Source: Pleurobrachia bachei (lineage: Eukaryota > Ctenophora > Tentaculata > Cydippida > Pleurobrachiidae). Taken from it: a DNA stretch of 51,143 nucleotides. Made by a program: the position numbers and the translations under genes. The notes below the pieces were generated by a model. That model made no database searches, was not told the origin of the DNA, and saw nothing but the letters and a program-made list of their open reading frames with translations. The DNA is taken from positions 2,541 to 53,683 of the forward strand of contig AVPN01000426.1 of the NCBI GenBank assembly GCA_000695325.1. The letters are read 5' to 3'. How positions within the stretch are numbered: position 1 is the stretch's first letter; each line of letters begins with the position of its first letter. Shown here one piece after another: positions 29,294-42,799 of this stretch.

Positions 29294-30601
29294 AGAATTG
29301 CATTGGGAGATTGGGAGAAAAATATCGAGAGAGATAGAGGGAGAAAAATAAATTTGGAGCATATTGTAGAGAATTGAGAGAGGTATTACATATTTTATTC
29401 TGTCCCGTATGTGCCAGGAATATTACTTCCCATCGTGCTGATAACACGAAGATCCAGATCTATTTTTGCCCATAATATAATTGACTGTCGTCAGGAGTAG
29501 TGGTTGATCTAAAGTTAATTAGAGGTAGATACAAGTAGTAAGAGAGCTGGGAGGAGCACAAGTTACTTTTGAAAACACGAAGAGATTTGAGACATCCATA
29601 TTAGAACCAGTGAGAGATGTTGAGAAAGAATAGAAGAGAGAAAGAATTGAGATCATTGCATAGGTAGGTATAACATTACAAAGTGATTAGAAGAGATGGT
29701 AAAACATGATAAGAAATTATATTTGTTGTTCTATATATTGCTAAATAAATGCTAGGTACATTATAATATCCTTGAAGCTATCTTTCATTTTCAAAACGGA
29801 AACCATTTCAGACTAAGAAATCGTTCGTATTCCATTGTTCCCAACAAGCAGAAACCAAGCAGCTAGACGTGACAGAAACTCTTCACAAGAGGGCCAACTC
29901 AAGACGGAATTTATTACAACTGAACCCCAGCCGGATAGGAATCTACCGAGTTAGTTGTGTGTCAATAGACTGGCTGTGACCTCATGGAACGATTCATTGA
30001 TGGATACTGGATATGATAAATAATTTGATAAAAGATATGTACCAGAGGGGCTAAGCGAATAAATATGATCCTCAGTATAGCGTTGAGTGGATCTGGTCGA
30101 TGTTCTTAGAGGAGGCTATTATAATAGGTGGTTTGATCATCTTCAAGGTATATTTTGAGGTTATCATTAATCGGTTCATACATATGTGACTCTACCATGC
30201 TTCTTCTTGATGGATTACTCACGGAACTAATTTCCTGTGTCTGATACCTAATTAGTTGATCCAATTGTTACATTTAAATAGCTTATCTCACAGGGTCATG
30301 ATTCATACCTTTTGCGGAAAGGCATGATAAAGATCGGTATAAACTGTTGCCATAGCAACATGAAGTCAGTAAGACAATATAATGGATTATGTAATTATAC
30401 CAAAACTAATTAAAATTAGTAGGCCGGAAAGGTTGCCATACTATTTGAGCTACCTTTGCCACCGGTACAATCCCCTGTGAATATGAACGAAGCTTCTGTA
30501 CCCTGTCTACATGGTACTCTGTGAATGTACCGTTGCGAAAGGTAGCTCAAATAGTATGGCAACCTTTCCGGCCTACTAATTTTAATTAGTTTTGGTATAA
30601 T
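29291..30601 (+). mobile_element. Leader fragment ending in the MITE
   Basis: Colinear and without indels relative to 1135-2445 (offset 28156). Its left junction lies at the change from (TC)n to GAGAGA, its right junction two bases beyond the MITE (30396-30599). This single-arm copy preserves the pre-palindrome arrangement and carries the standard version of tract 2 (30005-30054). Confidence 0.88.
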
Positions 30602-31146
30602 ATGCATCATTTTTGTGATTTTTTATCCATGTAGATATAGTAGGATAGATACAGAGAGGTTATAATGACGAAATTGCGAAATTCTCATTTTTGACGTCAT
30701 TTTGACGTCATAGCGCGACGTCACGACGTTATAACGTCATAATGATGACGTCATATCATCGGGATTACCTAGATGAAGATACTGACAAAGTTTGAGATTG
30801 ATTGGATGAGATTTGAGTCCGCTATGGCGAAAAAACCCATATCGTCATATCTAATTTTAAACAGTCATAACACTTTAGACGCGTTTTAAGACCCTTATAC
30901 ATCTGGTTTTGAAAATTCGCGGTAAGGTTTCTGAAAGTTCAGACGATTCTCTTTCCATGATATAGTCTTCGTTTTTCGATAAGAATCCGTTTTCAGGGTG
31001 TAAATTGAGCTCAAAGAATTTTGGTCAGAGTCTGAAAAATGACGACTTTAAGACGTTCTGTAGGACGTTCCCGGCGATGAAAAAGGACCTCACATCGACT
31101 AATGCACACACATCCAGTAGATCTACCAGCTGTGAAAACGAGAAGT
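30602..31146. other. Sequence with TGACGTCA cluster, cut by gap
   Basis: TGACGTCA at 30692-30699, 30703-30710 and 30746-30753, plus CGACGTCAC (30716) and AACGTCAT (30733), all within 62 bp. Such CRE/ATF-type palindromes could be regulatory or part of an unrecognised repeat. No gene seen before the gap. Confidence 0.5.
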
Positions 31147-31955
31147 NNNNNNNNNNNNNNNNNNNNNNNNNNNNNNNNNNNNNNNNNNNNNNNNNNNNNN
31201 NNNNNNNNNNNNNNNNNNNNNNNNNNNNNNNNNNNNNNNNNNNNNNNNNNNNNNNNNNNNNNNNNNNNNNNNNNNNNNNNNNNNNNNNNNNNNNNNNNNN
31301 NNNNNNNNNNNNNNNNNNNNNNNNNNNNNNNNNNNNNNNNNNNNNNNNNNNNNNNNNNNNNNNNNNNNNNNNNNNNNNNNNNNNNNNNNNNNNNNNNNNN
31401 NNNNNNNNNNNNNNNNNNNNNNNNNNNNNNNNNNNNNNNNNNNNNNNNNNNNNNNNNNNNNNNNNNNNNNNNNNNNNNNNNNNNNNNNNNNNNNNNNNNN
31501 NNNNNNNNNNNNNNNNNNNNNNNNNNNNNNNNNNNNNNNNNNNNNNNNNNNNNNNNNNNNNNNNNNNNNNNNNNNNNNNNNNNNNNNNNNNNNNNNNNNN
31601 NNNNNNNNNNNNNNNNNNNNNNNNNNNNNNNNNNNNNNNNNNNNNNNNNNNNNNNNNNNNNNNNNNNNNNNNNNNNNNNNNNNNNNNNNNNNNNNNNNNN
31701 NNNNNNNNNNNNNNNNNNNNNNNNNNNNNNNNNNNNNNNNNNNNNNNNNNNNNNNNNNNNNNNNNNNNNNNNNNNNNNNNNNNNNNNNNNNNNNNNNNNN
31801 NNNNNNNNNNNNNNNNNNNNNNNNNNNNNNNNNNNNNNNNNNNNNNNNNNNNNNNNNNNNNNNNNNNNNNNNNNNNNNNNNNNNNNNNNNNNNNNNNNNN
31901 NNNNNNNNNNNNNNNNNNNNNNNNNNNNNNNNNNNNNNNNNNNNNNNNNNNNNNN
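31147..31955. other. Assembly gap (809 N)
   Basis: A run of N. The contig after it starts inside the 23-bp LTR repeat at the same base as position 1. Open frames across the gap are meaningless. Confidence 1.
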
Positions 31956-32535
31956 ATATGGTCGTGAGGACGATGATTTTGTCGTCCCAAACATGTGATA
32001 GAATGGAGAAACGACGATGATTTTGTCGTCGGCCGGTCATGGAGAATACCATGACCGGGAGCGTGGAGGAATGCGCTTGTGGAAACAATGGGCCAGAAAA
32101 AGTACTTAAGGAAGCTCTGGAGCAGAGTTGTCAGTTCTCAGATTACCAGCCTAGCCTTCGTTGCTCTCCAGCCTTGCTCTGATCTACATGGAATCTCTAC
32201 CTGGAACCTCTGCCCGAACTATGCTTGACATTGATAGTGTCGACAGGCTTCACTCGATCTTCCCCCTTCTCTCAGTTTAGTAAGATATATAATATACGTA
32301 GTACTAGGTAGAATGAGTAGTCGAGTAGATATGTTTAACCGACAGTCGTTACGTGACGTTGTAAGTGATACATTATCGTTCTGACCCCATAATATAGATG
32401 TGTTTGTTTTGGTCTACTCTTGGTCTACGGTTGCACTTAGTCACCCTGGTTAGTGCATTATATCTGAGCTATTATCTAGTGGTACGACAGTTGGGTGTGT
32501 ATTATTAGGAGCAGTACACCTCTATACTGCGTACA
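31956..32535 (+). mobile_element. LTR remnant, copy 2
   Basis: Same as 1-580. The candidate primer-binding site is at 32539-32556. Confidence 0.75.
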
Positions 32536-32700
32536 GCATGGAGGCCCCAAAATCGGACTTGTTGACGTATATAGTTAAGTTGAAACGTATATTATAAAGC
32601 TGAGTTACCCTTTTTGGTCGGGGTGGCGTACGTGTTGGACCACGTGCAGAATAGTTTGTTGAGTTGCACTCCCTCCGACTAAGTGTATTCAGTTACAAAG

Positions 32701-35700
32701 TTGCCCCCAAGTTCATCAAAATAGAGAAAGTCTCCCCATCTCTTTGTGTGCGTCTCTCTCCAACTTCTCTCTACCTCTTAAACGATACAGAGAGGTAGGA
32801 ATTGAAGTCCCTACTAGGGACAGAGAAAAAGAGGTAGAAGAGGTACAGAGAAGAGAGAAAGAGAAAGAAAGAGATACAGAGAGCTAAGGCGGAGAGAGAG
32901 TAAAAGAGACATAGATAAAGGCTCATATAATATTTGGATTTTGGAATTAGGGAATTCAATCTTACCGATTTAGAACTTCCATATCGGCCTAACTGTAATT
33001 GATTGATTGGGTTGGCTGTCCAAGTTGGTTATGTAGTTTAAAAACACATGCAGAATAGTATAATAGCGTGATCAGGTGCAGAGTACAGAGAGAGAATTGC
33101 ATTGGGAGATTGGGAGAAAAATATCGAGAGAGATAGAGGGAGAAAAATAAATTTGGAGCATATTGTAGAGAATTGAGAGAGGTATTACATATTTTATTCT
33201 GTCCCGTATGTGCCAGGAATATTACTTCCCATCGTGCTGATAACACGAAGATCCAGATCTATTTTTGCCCATAATATAATTGACTGTCGTCAGGAGTAGT
33301 GGTTGATCTAAAGTTAATTAGAGGTAGATACAAGTAGTAAGAGAGCTGGGAGGAGCACAAGTTACTTTTGAAAACACGAAGAGATTTGAGACATCCATAT
33401 TAGAACCAGTGAGAGATGTTGAGAAAGAATAGAAGAGAGAAAGAATTGAGATCATTGCATAGGTAGGTATAACATTACAAAGTGATTAGAAGAGATGGTA
33501 AAACATGATAAGAAATTATATTTGTTGTTCTATATATTGCTAAATAAATGCTAGGTACATTATAATATCCTTGAAGCTATCTTTCATTTTCAAAACGGAA
33601 ACCATTTCAGACTAAGAAATCGTTCGTATTCCATTGTTCCCAACAAGCAGAAACCAAGCAGCTAGACGTGACAGAAACTCTTCACAAGAGGGCCAACTCA
33701 AGACGGAATTTATTACAACTGAACCCCAGCCGGATAGGAATCTACCGAGTTAGTTGTGTGTCAATAGACTGGCTGTGACCTCATGGAACGATTCATTGAT
33801 GGATACTGGATATGATAAATAATTTGATAAAAGATATGTACCAGAGGGGCTAAGCGAATAAATATGATCCTCAGTATAGCGTTGAGTGGATCTGGTCGAG
33901 GGGCTTAGAGGAGGCTATTATAATAGGTGGTTTGATCATCTTCAAGGTATATTTTGAGGTTATCATTAATCGGTTCATACATATGTGACTCTACCATGCT
34001 TCTTCTTGATGGATTACTCACGGAACTAATTTCCTGTGTCTGATACCTAATTAGTTGATCCAATTGTTACATTTAAATAGCTTATCTCACAGGGTCATGA
34101 TTCATACCTTTTGCGGAAAGGCATGATAAAGATCGGTATAAACTGTTGCCATAGCAACATGAAGTCAGTAAGACAATATAATGGATTATGTAATTATACC
34201 AAAACTAATTAAAATTAGTAGGCCGGAAAGGTTGCCATACTATTTGAGCTACCTTTGCCACCGGTACAATCCCCTGTGAATATGAACGAAGCTTCTGTAC
34301 CCTGTCTACATGGTACTCTGTGAATGTACCGTTGCGAAAGGTAGCTCAAATAGTATGGCAACCTTTCCGGCCTACTAATTTTAATTAGTTTTGGTATAAT
34401 TACATAATACATTATATTGTCTTACTGACTTCATGTTGCTATGGCAACAGTTTATACCGATCTTTATCATGCCTTTCCGCAAAAGGTATGAATCATGACC
34501 CTGTGAGATAAGCTATTTAAATGTAACAATTGGATCAACTAATTAGGTATCAGACACAGGAAATTAGTTCCGTGAGTAATCCATCAAGAAGAAGCATGGT
34601 AGAGTCACATATGTATGAACCGATTAATGATAACCTCAAAATATACCTTGAAGATGATCAAACCACCTATTATAATAGCCTCCTCTAAGAACATCGACCA
34701 GATCCACTCAACGCTATACTGAGGATCATATTTATTCGCTTAGCCCCTCTGGTACATATCTTTTATCAAATTATTTATCATATCCAGTATCCATCAATGA
34801 ATCGTTCCATGAGGTCACAGCCAGTCTATTGACACACAACTAACTCGGTAGATTCCTATCCGGCTGGGGTTCAGTTGTAATAAATTCCGTCTTGAGTTGG
34901 CCCTCTTGTGAAGAGTTTCTGTCACGTCTAGCTGCTTGGTTTCTGCTTGTTGGGAACAATGGAATACGAACGATTTCTTAGTCTGAAATGGTTTCCGTTT
35001 TGAAAATGAAAGATAGCTTCAAGGATATTATAATGTACCTAGCATTTATTTAGCAATATATAGAACAACAAATATAATTTCTTATCATGTTTTACCATCT
35101 CTTCTAATCACTTTGTAATGTTATACCTACCTATGCAATGATCTCAATTCTTTCTCTCTTCTATTCTTTCTCAACATCTCTCACTGGTTCTAATATGGAT
35201 GTCTCAAATCTCTTCGTGTTTTCAAAAGTAACTTGTGCTCCTCCCAGCTCTCTTACTACTTGTATCTACCTCTAATTAACTTTAGATCAACCACTACTCC
35301 TGACGACAGTCAATTATATTATGGGCAAAAATAGATCTGGATCTTCGTGTTATCAGCACGATGGGAAGTAATATTCCTGGCACATACGGGACAGAATAAA
35401 ATATGTAATACCTCTCTCAATTCTCTACAATATGCTCCAAATTTATTTTTCTCCCTCTATCTCTCTCGATATTTTTCTCCCAATCTCCCAATGCAATTCT
35501 CTCTCTGTACTCTGCACCTGATCACGCTATTATACTATTCTGCATGTGTTTTTAAACTACATAACCAATGGACAGCCAACCCAATCAATCAATTACAGTT
35601 AGGCCGATATGGAAGTTCTAAATCGGTAAGATTGAATTCCCTAATTCCAAAATCCAAATATTATATGAGCCTTTATCTATGTCTCTTTTACTCTCTCTCC

Positions 35701-35891
35701 GCCTTAGCTCTCTGTATCTCTTTCTTTCTCTTTCTCTCTTCTCTGTACCTCTTCTACCTCTTTTTCTCTGTCCCTAGTAGGGACTTCAATTCCTACCTCT
35801 CTGTATCGTTATTCTCCATCTCTCTTCAACCTCTCTCTGCGTGTGTTTCTCTACCCCTCTTCTTTCTCTATTTTGATGAACTTGGGGGCAA
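32701..35891. repeat. Giant inverted repeat, copy 2
   Basis: Same as 746-3936, with the MITE at 34195-34398. Confidence 0.93.
34195..34398. mobile_element. Foldback MITE, copy 2
   Basis: Identical to 2240-2443. Confidence 0.75.
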
Positions 35892-37808
35892 GGTATATTT
35901 TGAGGTTATCATTAATCGGTTCATACATATGTGACTCTACCATGCTTCTTCTTGATGGATTACTCACGGAACTAATTTCCTGTGTCTGATACCTAATTAG
36001 TTGATCCAATTGTTACATTTAAATAGCTTATCTCACAGGGTCATGATTCATACCTTTTGCGGAAAGGCATGATAAAGATCGGTATAAACTGTTGCCATAG
36101 CAACATGAAGTCAGTAAGACAATATAATGTATTATGTAATGATATCCAAATACAAAAGACTTATTTTTGGGCCTTACGGCACGAATATATGAAAGAAACT
36201 AGAGCAATCGGATACCAAAAACCGCCCCTGGTGGTGGGCATCAATTAAGTGCAATTGAAAATAAAATTTAGGGAATTTCTCGTGCAAATAACATGGCATA
36301 TTTTCTAGAAAGTTGGTGTAGAACCTGGACTGTGAGTATGAAATAAATTATAAATCTGCTTGAATTCCACCCATTTACTCCCTAAAGGAGGGACCTCGTA
36401 CCTAAAATAGAAAGTCTGATTAGTCTGATAGTGAAAACCCAGAATTCCCATTTCGTCTCTGAGACGAGCTAAATTGTAGGTGAAAGTCAGGAAAATATCA
36501 CATATTACTAAGGGGAGAGAGCTTCGTATCCCCTTCTCATTAGAAATTGCCCATTTAGAGAGTGCTGCATCCCTGAGATGTTGTGAAGTCAGACGTGCTC
36601 GGGTTTTAATTGTTGACCCATTGCTCAATTAATAGGTGAGCTGTCAAATAAACGTTAGGTAAAATTTGACATTTGTTTGATTGGCGAGGGGCACGATCTA
36701 ATGGGCGAGATCTTGTAACTTGTTGGGTAAATTGCCATACCAACGAATCTGGATACCCTGGTAACGGGCCTTTAAAATTGTGTAGCAAGATCGATAGATG
36801 CTTTGAACTAAATTCGGTAATAAAGCAACCACCCCGAAGAATGAAAATATAACTTAACCGCCTAGAAAGAATTTGAAAAATCAATTTAATAATATACTAG
36901 CTTACATCTAAAACATAGTTTGGTGGCGTTATGAAAACATAACGCAAATATTATGGTTTAATCCGCCTCTCAAGAATGAACGGGAAATATGATTGTGATT
37001 ATTGTTGGTGCTATGATAGATTGAACCCCATTTAGAATTCAACCTATTCATGATACTTCTTGTTGTTCGTTAGTTATTTATAGGTAACTCACAATCATCG
37101 CTTTTACGAGAAAGCAGATGACCTAATACGGTTAGTTGAACATTGATATATGTATTAGGGTCATGAGGCATAACGCCCCGTATTCCTGACCAGCGCCTCT
37201 AGACTGAGTATAATTATTGTCCATTTGGATCAGTACCCTCTACCCACTCACTTTCTGGCGCCGCGACCGCCGACCCCATCTGAGCGACCGAGAATCAAAT
37301 TGGGTATGTCGCCGCCATACAGCCCACTCACTCTAGTATACGGCCACATTAATTCTTGAAATTATTTAGGGAAGTCTGGTCCTTTAGTAGCAGTTTAGAG
37401 CCAGAATAATGACATTTGCATTGATCATCTTGCTGGCGCTAAGTTAAATGTTTCAAGTAGATAGTGAAGTAGGGCAATCTCCTGTTGGGCCATCAGTAAG
37501 TCCTAGCACGTGTTGTATAAAGACCACCATAGTCTCTACTAGTAACATATTTGTATCTTCAGGTGCATCTTTTTAAAGTCTCTATTGCTGACCCGACTGA
37601 AAGAAAGGCAGAGAGAGGTAGATAGTAGAAAAAGCGTAGATAGTAGAAAACCAGGATGAGTTGAAGAGGAATCCTCTTTCAATAGAAGAGGTGCTCCGCC
37701 AATTCTTATTGATACATTTGAAGAAGGCTGTAAGCCCACTCCAGCTATTAGCTGAAAGGACCGAGTTAACAATGAAATCGACGGTTCGTCGAGAGACCGA
37801 GAGATAAG

Positions 37809-37961
37809 ATGCGTTTCCTAGCAAAATACCAAGACGTATTGATAGTATCCCTCCATAAGTTCCGGAGTGAGCTTGGCTTAGATGATGAGAGGAAGAGAGA
37901 GAATGAGAGGAAGAAGCTGAACAATGAATTAACATTAGTCCACAGAACCGAAAGGCCCTGA
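37809..37961 (+). CDS. Hypothetical 50-aa charged ORF, copy 2 unit I
   Basis: Identical to 5854-6006. Confidence 0.3.
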   Translation: MRFLAKYQDVLIVSLHKFRSELGLDDERKRENERKKLNNELTLVHRTERP

Positions 37962-40217
37962 TCGAAAACGTTCATGAGTTTTGCCTTGAGTATCATGGTG
38001 GGGGATACCCCGCTTGCAGAGTTGGAACAGGCTGACCAGGTAGGTAGTTATATGTTTGGACAGAAATTAAATGGTTGCATCTATCCTATGAAAAGACAGA
38101 TAGGGAGAGATAGATAGAGAGAGAGAAAGAGAGTATATATTGCTAAATAAATGCTAGGTACATTATAATATCCTTGAAGCTATCTTTCATTTTCAAAACG
38201 GAAACCATTTCAGACTAAGAAATCGTTCGTATTCCATTGTTCCCAACAAGCAGAAACCAAGCAGCTAGACGTGACAGAAACTCTTCACAAGAGGGCCAAC
38301 TCAAGACGGAATTTATTACAACTGAACCCCAGCCGGATAGGAATCTACCGAGTTAGTTGTGTGTCAATAGACTGGCTGTGACCTCATGGAACGATTCATT
38401 GATGGAATGACCTATACTATTTATTAAACTATTTTCTATACATGGTCTCCCCGATTACGAATAAATATGGTCCTCAGTAGCATTGAATGGATCTGGTCGA
38501 TGTCCTTAGAGGAGGCTATTATAGGTGGTTTGATCATCTTCGAGGTATATTTTGAGGTTATCGAATTAATCGGTTCATACATATGTGACTGTACCATGCT
38601 TCTTCTTGATGAATTACTCACGGAACTAATTTCCTGTGTCTGATACCTAATTAGTTGATCCAATTGTTACATTTAAATAGCTTATCTCACAGGGTCATGA
38701 TTCATACCTTTTGCGGAAAGGCATGATAAAGATCGGTATAAACTGTTGCCATAGCAACATGAAGTCAGTAAGACAATATAATGTAATGTTATCCAAATAC
38801 AAACGACTTATTTTGGGCTTTACGGCACGAATATACGAGAGAAACTAGAGCAATCGGATACCAAAAACCGCCCCTGGTGAGCATTAATTAAGTGCAATTG
38901 AAAATAAAAATTAGGAAATTTCTCGTGAAAATAACATGGCATAATATCTAGAAAGGTGGAGTGAGTATGAAATAAATTATAAATCTGCTTGAATTTCACC
39001 CTATTTACCCCCGAAAGGAGTGACCTCGTACCTAAAATAGAAAGTCTGATAACTCTGATAGTGAAAACCCAAAATTCCCATTTCGTCTCTGAGACTCGAG
39101 CTAAATTGTAGGTGAAAGTCAGGGAAAGAAAATTTGCGTAAATATTAGTATGAAATTCATAACTTGAGATATCAAACAAACCGTAGGTAAAACTTGACAT
39201 TTATTTGCTTGGCAAGGGCCACGATCTAATGGGCGAGATCCCGTAACTTGTGGTTTAAATTGCCTGACCATCGAATCTGGATACCCTAGTAACGGGCCTA
39301 AAAAATTATGTAGCAAGATTGATAGATGCTTTAAACTAAATTAGGTAATAAAGCAACCACCCCGAAGAATGAATGTATAACTTAACCGCCTACTTTATAC
39401 TAACACTAATAACAACCACGATACTATCTAACTTGGGGTAAAAGAATTCAACCTATTCATGATACTTCTTGTTGTTCGTTAGTTATTTATAGGTAACTCA
39501 CAATCATCGCTTTTACGAGAAAGCAGATGACCTAATACGGTTAGTTGAACATTGATATATGTATTAGGCAGTACTCCGTATTGCGGGGCATAAGGACTGG
39601 TCGCGGAGATCTGACTCAATAATTATTGTCCATTTGGATCAGTACCCTCTACCCACTCACTTTCTGGCGCCGCGACCGCCGACCCCATCTGAGCGACCGA
39701 GAATCAAATTGGGTATGTCGCCGCCATACAGCCCACTCACTCTAGTATACGGCCACATTAATTCTTGAAATTATTTAGGGAAGTCTGGTCCTTTAGTAGC
39801 AGTTTAGAGCCAGAATAATGACATTTGCATTGATCATCTTGCTGGCGCTAAGTTAAATGTTTCAAGTAGATAGTGAAGTAGGGCAATCTCCTGTTGGGCC
39901 ATCAGTAAGTCCTAGCACGTGTTGTATAAAGACCACCATAGTCTCTACTAGTAACATATTTGTATCTTCAGGTGCATCTTTTTAAAGTCTCTATTGCTGA
40001 CCCGACTGAAAGAAAGGCAGAGAGAGGTAGATAGTAGAAAAAGCGTAGATAGTAGAAAACCAGGATGAGTTGAAGAGGAATCCTCTTTCAATAGAAGAGG
40101 TGCTCCGCCAATTCTTATTGATACATTTGAAGAAGGCTGTAAGCCCACTCCAGCTATTAGCTGAAAGGACCGAGTTAACAATGAAATCGACGGTTCGTCG
40201 AGAGACCGAGAGATAAG

Positions 40218-40370
40218 ATGCGTTTCCTAGCAAAATACCAAGACGTATTGATAGTATCCCTCCATAAGTTCCGGAGTGAGCTTGGCTTAGATGATGAGAG
40301 GAAGAGAGAGAATGAGAGGAAGAAGCTGAACAATGAATTAACATTAGTCCACAGAACCGAAAGGCCCTGA
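40218..40370 (+). CDS. Hypothetical 50-aa charged ORF, copy 2 unit II
   Basis: Identical to 8263-8415. Confidence 0.3.
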   Translation: MRFLAKYQDVLIVSLHKFRSELGLDDERKRENERKKLNNELTLVHRTERP

Positions 40371-40524
40371 TCGAAAACGTTCATGAGTTTTGCCTTGAGT
40401 ATCATGGTGGGGGATACCCCGCTTGCAGAGTTGGAACAGGCTGACCAGGTAGGTAGTTATATGTTTGGACAGAAATTAAATGGTTGCATCTATCCTATGA
40501 AAAGACAGATAGGGAGAGATAGAT

Positions 40525-40577
<53 letters not shown>

Positions 40578-41354
40578 CAAAAGAGAGAGGGAGAGAGAGA
40601 GATAGAGAGAAAAAGAGGGAGAGAGAACCGAGAGAGAGATAGGGATTGTATTGTGTGTACTGTAGCTGTCTATCGGATCACCTTTTGTAGGTCGGATTTC
40701 GTCACAACTACCCCCAGACCTCAGTCCCACAGAAGTAGACGAAAGATAGGAGAAGAGAGAAAGAGACAGTTAGAAAGAGAGAAGGAAAGAAAGAGAGAGA
40801 TAGAACGAGAAAAAGAGAAAGAGAAGAAGAAAAAGATAGCATAGCATAGAAGGCAAGAAAGAGAGAAAGAGAGTAAGAGAGTAAGAGAGTAAGAGAGATA
40901 GACAGAAAGAGATATAGAGAGAAAGAGAAACATATGAAGAGAGAAGGAGCGAAAGAGACAAAGACAATTTGGAGCAGTTCACATGAGCCATGCGAGAGAT
41001 CTGATCTCGCACCATAACTACCCCCAGTAGGAGGATCGAATCACATGTGTGAGATCTAATCCCGTACCACAAAGAGAAAAAGAGATAGGTGAAGATTGAT
41101 GAAGCGAAAGAGGGAGAGAAAAAGAGAAAGAGAAGGATAGAAAGAGAGATAGAGAGAAGTTAGAGAGAAAAAGATGAAAAAAGAATAGAGAAAGGCAGAT
41201 CCCTCAACCTCAGTTTTACTAGTAATCATAATATGCCAATATACAAGTCGTAGTTGCATCTAGTAATCCCATTGAAATCCTGAAGTTTTTCCTGACCCGA
41301 AGTGTCATAAGTTACGAATTTCTGTTCTAATTACTACTCTTATCTTAGCAAGAA

Positions 41355-41921
41355 ATGGATATTTCAGTACTAAGTACGCAATTGCAAGACGAACCTAAGG
41401 AAAGGGGTGGCCAAGGTAACAGGGACAGGACATCCAGCACGGGAAGCGAAGGAAGTTACTCTGCACTAATGTTAACGGAGGAGCAGGAGATAGAGCTTTT
41501 ACGTGAGGAGGAGGAGGAGAACCTTCCATTCCCGACATGGTATGTGAGTTCTCGTAAAGTATTGTCACAATATGTAGAGGAAGTTATACCGAAGCATGAA
41601 GGAATGGAAGATGGAGAATTAAGTGATACTATTGAGTTATCAGGTGTTTCAGCAGAAGAATACAACAAGATGGGAAAGCAGACGACAATTAAATTGGAAG
41701 AGAAGATAAAAGTACTAGAGCATGAGCTTGTTAAAGCAGGAAGATTAATTTTAAGACTACAAGAAAAGTGTGAAACTCTTCAAGCCGATAAGAAGTATCT
41801 GAAAGTTAAGGTTAAAACGCTAAAAACGAGAGAGGTAATTGATTGTTTGGCGCGGTCGTTAGTGGAACACAAGGTTTGTTGCTATATGGTAAATCGAAAG
41901 CGCAATCTGGAGATGGATTGA
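41355..41921 (+). CDS. Coiled-coil acidic protein, copy A (after gap)
   Basis: Identical to 9400-9966. Lies in the tandem unit 40673-41834. Confidence 0.5.
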   Translation: MDISVLSTQLQDEPKERGGQGNRDRTSSTGSEGSYSALMLTEEQEIELLREEEEENLPFPTWYVSSRKVLSQYVEEVIPKHEGMEDGELSDTIELSGVSAEEYNKMGKQTTIKLEEKIKVLEHELVKAGRLILRLQEKCETLQADKKYLKVKVKTLKTREVIDCLARSLVEHKVCCYMVNRKRNLEMD

Positions 41922-42799
41922 CAATGACTAAATGTTGGCCCTGCTTTGATACACTCACGTGAGATCCTCTTTATGACCTGACTGTGATATCACCGTGCCT
42001 TGAATCCTTCTTGGTGGTCGAATCCCGAGAAAGACCTTTTGTTGCCATGATAGTCCGGTTGGACTAGTTGAGAAAGACAAGGAAGAGAGCAGGTACTAAC
42101 GAGATGATGTGTTGTTGTCGGATCACCTTTTGTAGGTCGGATTTCGTCACAACTACCCCCAGACCTCAGTCCCACAGAAGTAGACGAAAGATAGGAGAAG
42201 AGAGAAAGAGACAGTTAGAAAGAGAGAAGGAAAGAAAGAGAGAGATAGAACGAGAAAAAGAGAAAGAGAAGAAGAAAAAGATAGCATAGCATAGAAGGCA
42301 AGAAAGAGAGAAAGAGAGTAAGAGAGTAAGAGAGTAAGAGAGATAGACAGAAAGAGATATAGAGAGAAAGAGAAACATATGAAGAGAGAAGGAGCGAAAG
42401 AGACAAAGACAATTTGGAGCAGTTCACATGAGCCATGCGAGAGATCTGATCTCGCACCATAACTACCCCCAGTAGGAGGATCGAATCACATGTGTGAGAT
42501 CTAATCCCGTACCACAAAGAGAAAAAGAGATAGGTGAAGATTGATGAAGCGAAAGAGGGAGAGAAAAAGAGAAAGAGAAGGATAGAAAGAGAGATAGAGA
42601 GAAGTTAGAGAGAAAAAGATGAAAAAAGAATAGAGAAAGGCAGATCCCTCAACCTCAGTTTTACTAGTAATCATAATATGCCAATATACAAGTCGTAGTT
42701 GCATCTAGTAATCCCATTGAAATCCTGAAGTTTTTCCTGACCCGAAGTGTCATAAGTTACGAATTTCTGTTCTAATTACTACTCTTATCTTAGCAAGAA

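Larger units (their letters stand above)
35889..40541. repeat. 2.4-kb tandem duplication (units I and II), copy 2
   Basis: Unit I is 35889-38132 and unit II 38133-40541. They hold the 50-aa ORFs at 37809-37961 and 40218-40370 and three complement tracts. Confidence 0.85.

Noticed and set aside
31005-32088. Long open frames of about 300 codons
   Set aside because: They run across 809 N and carry no real sequence.
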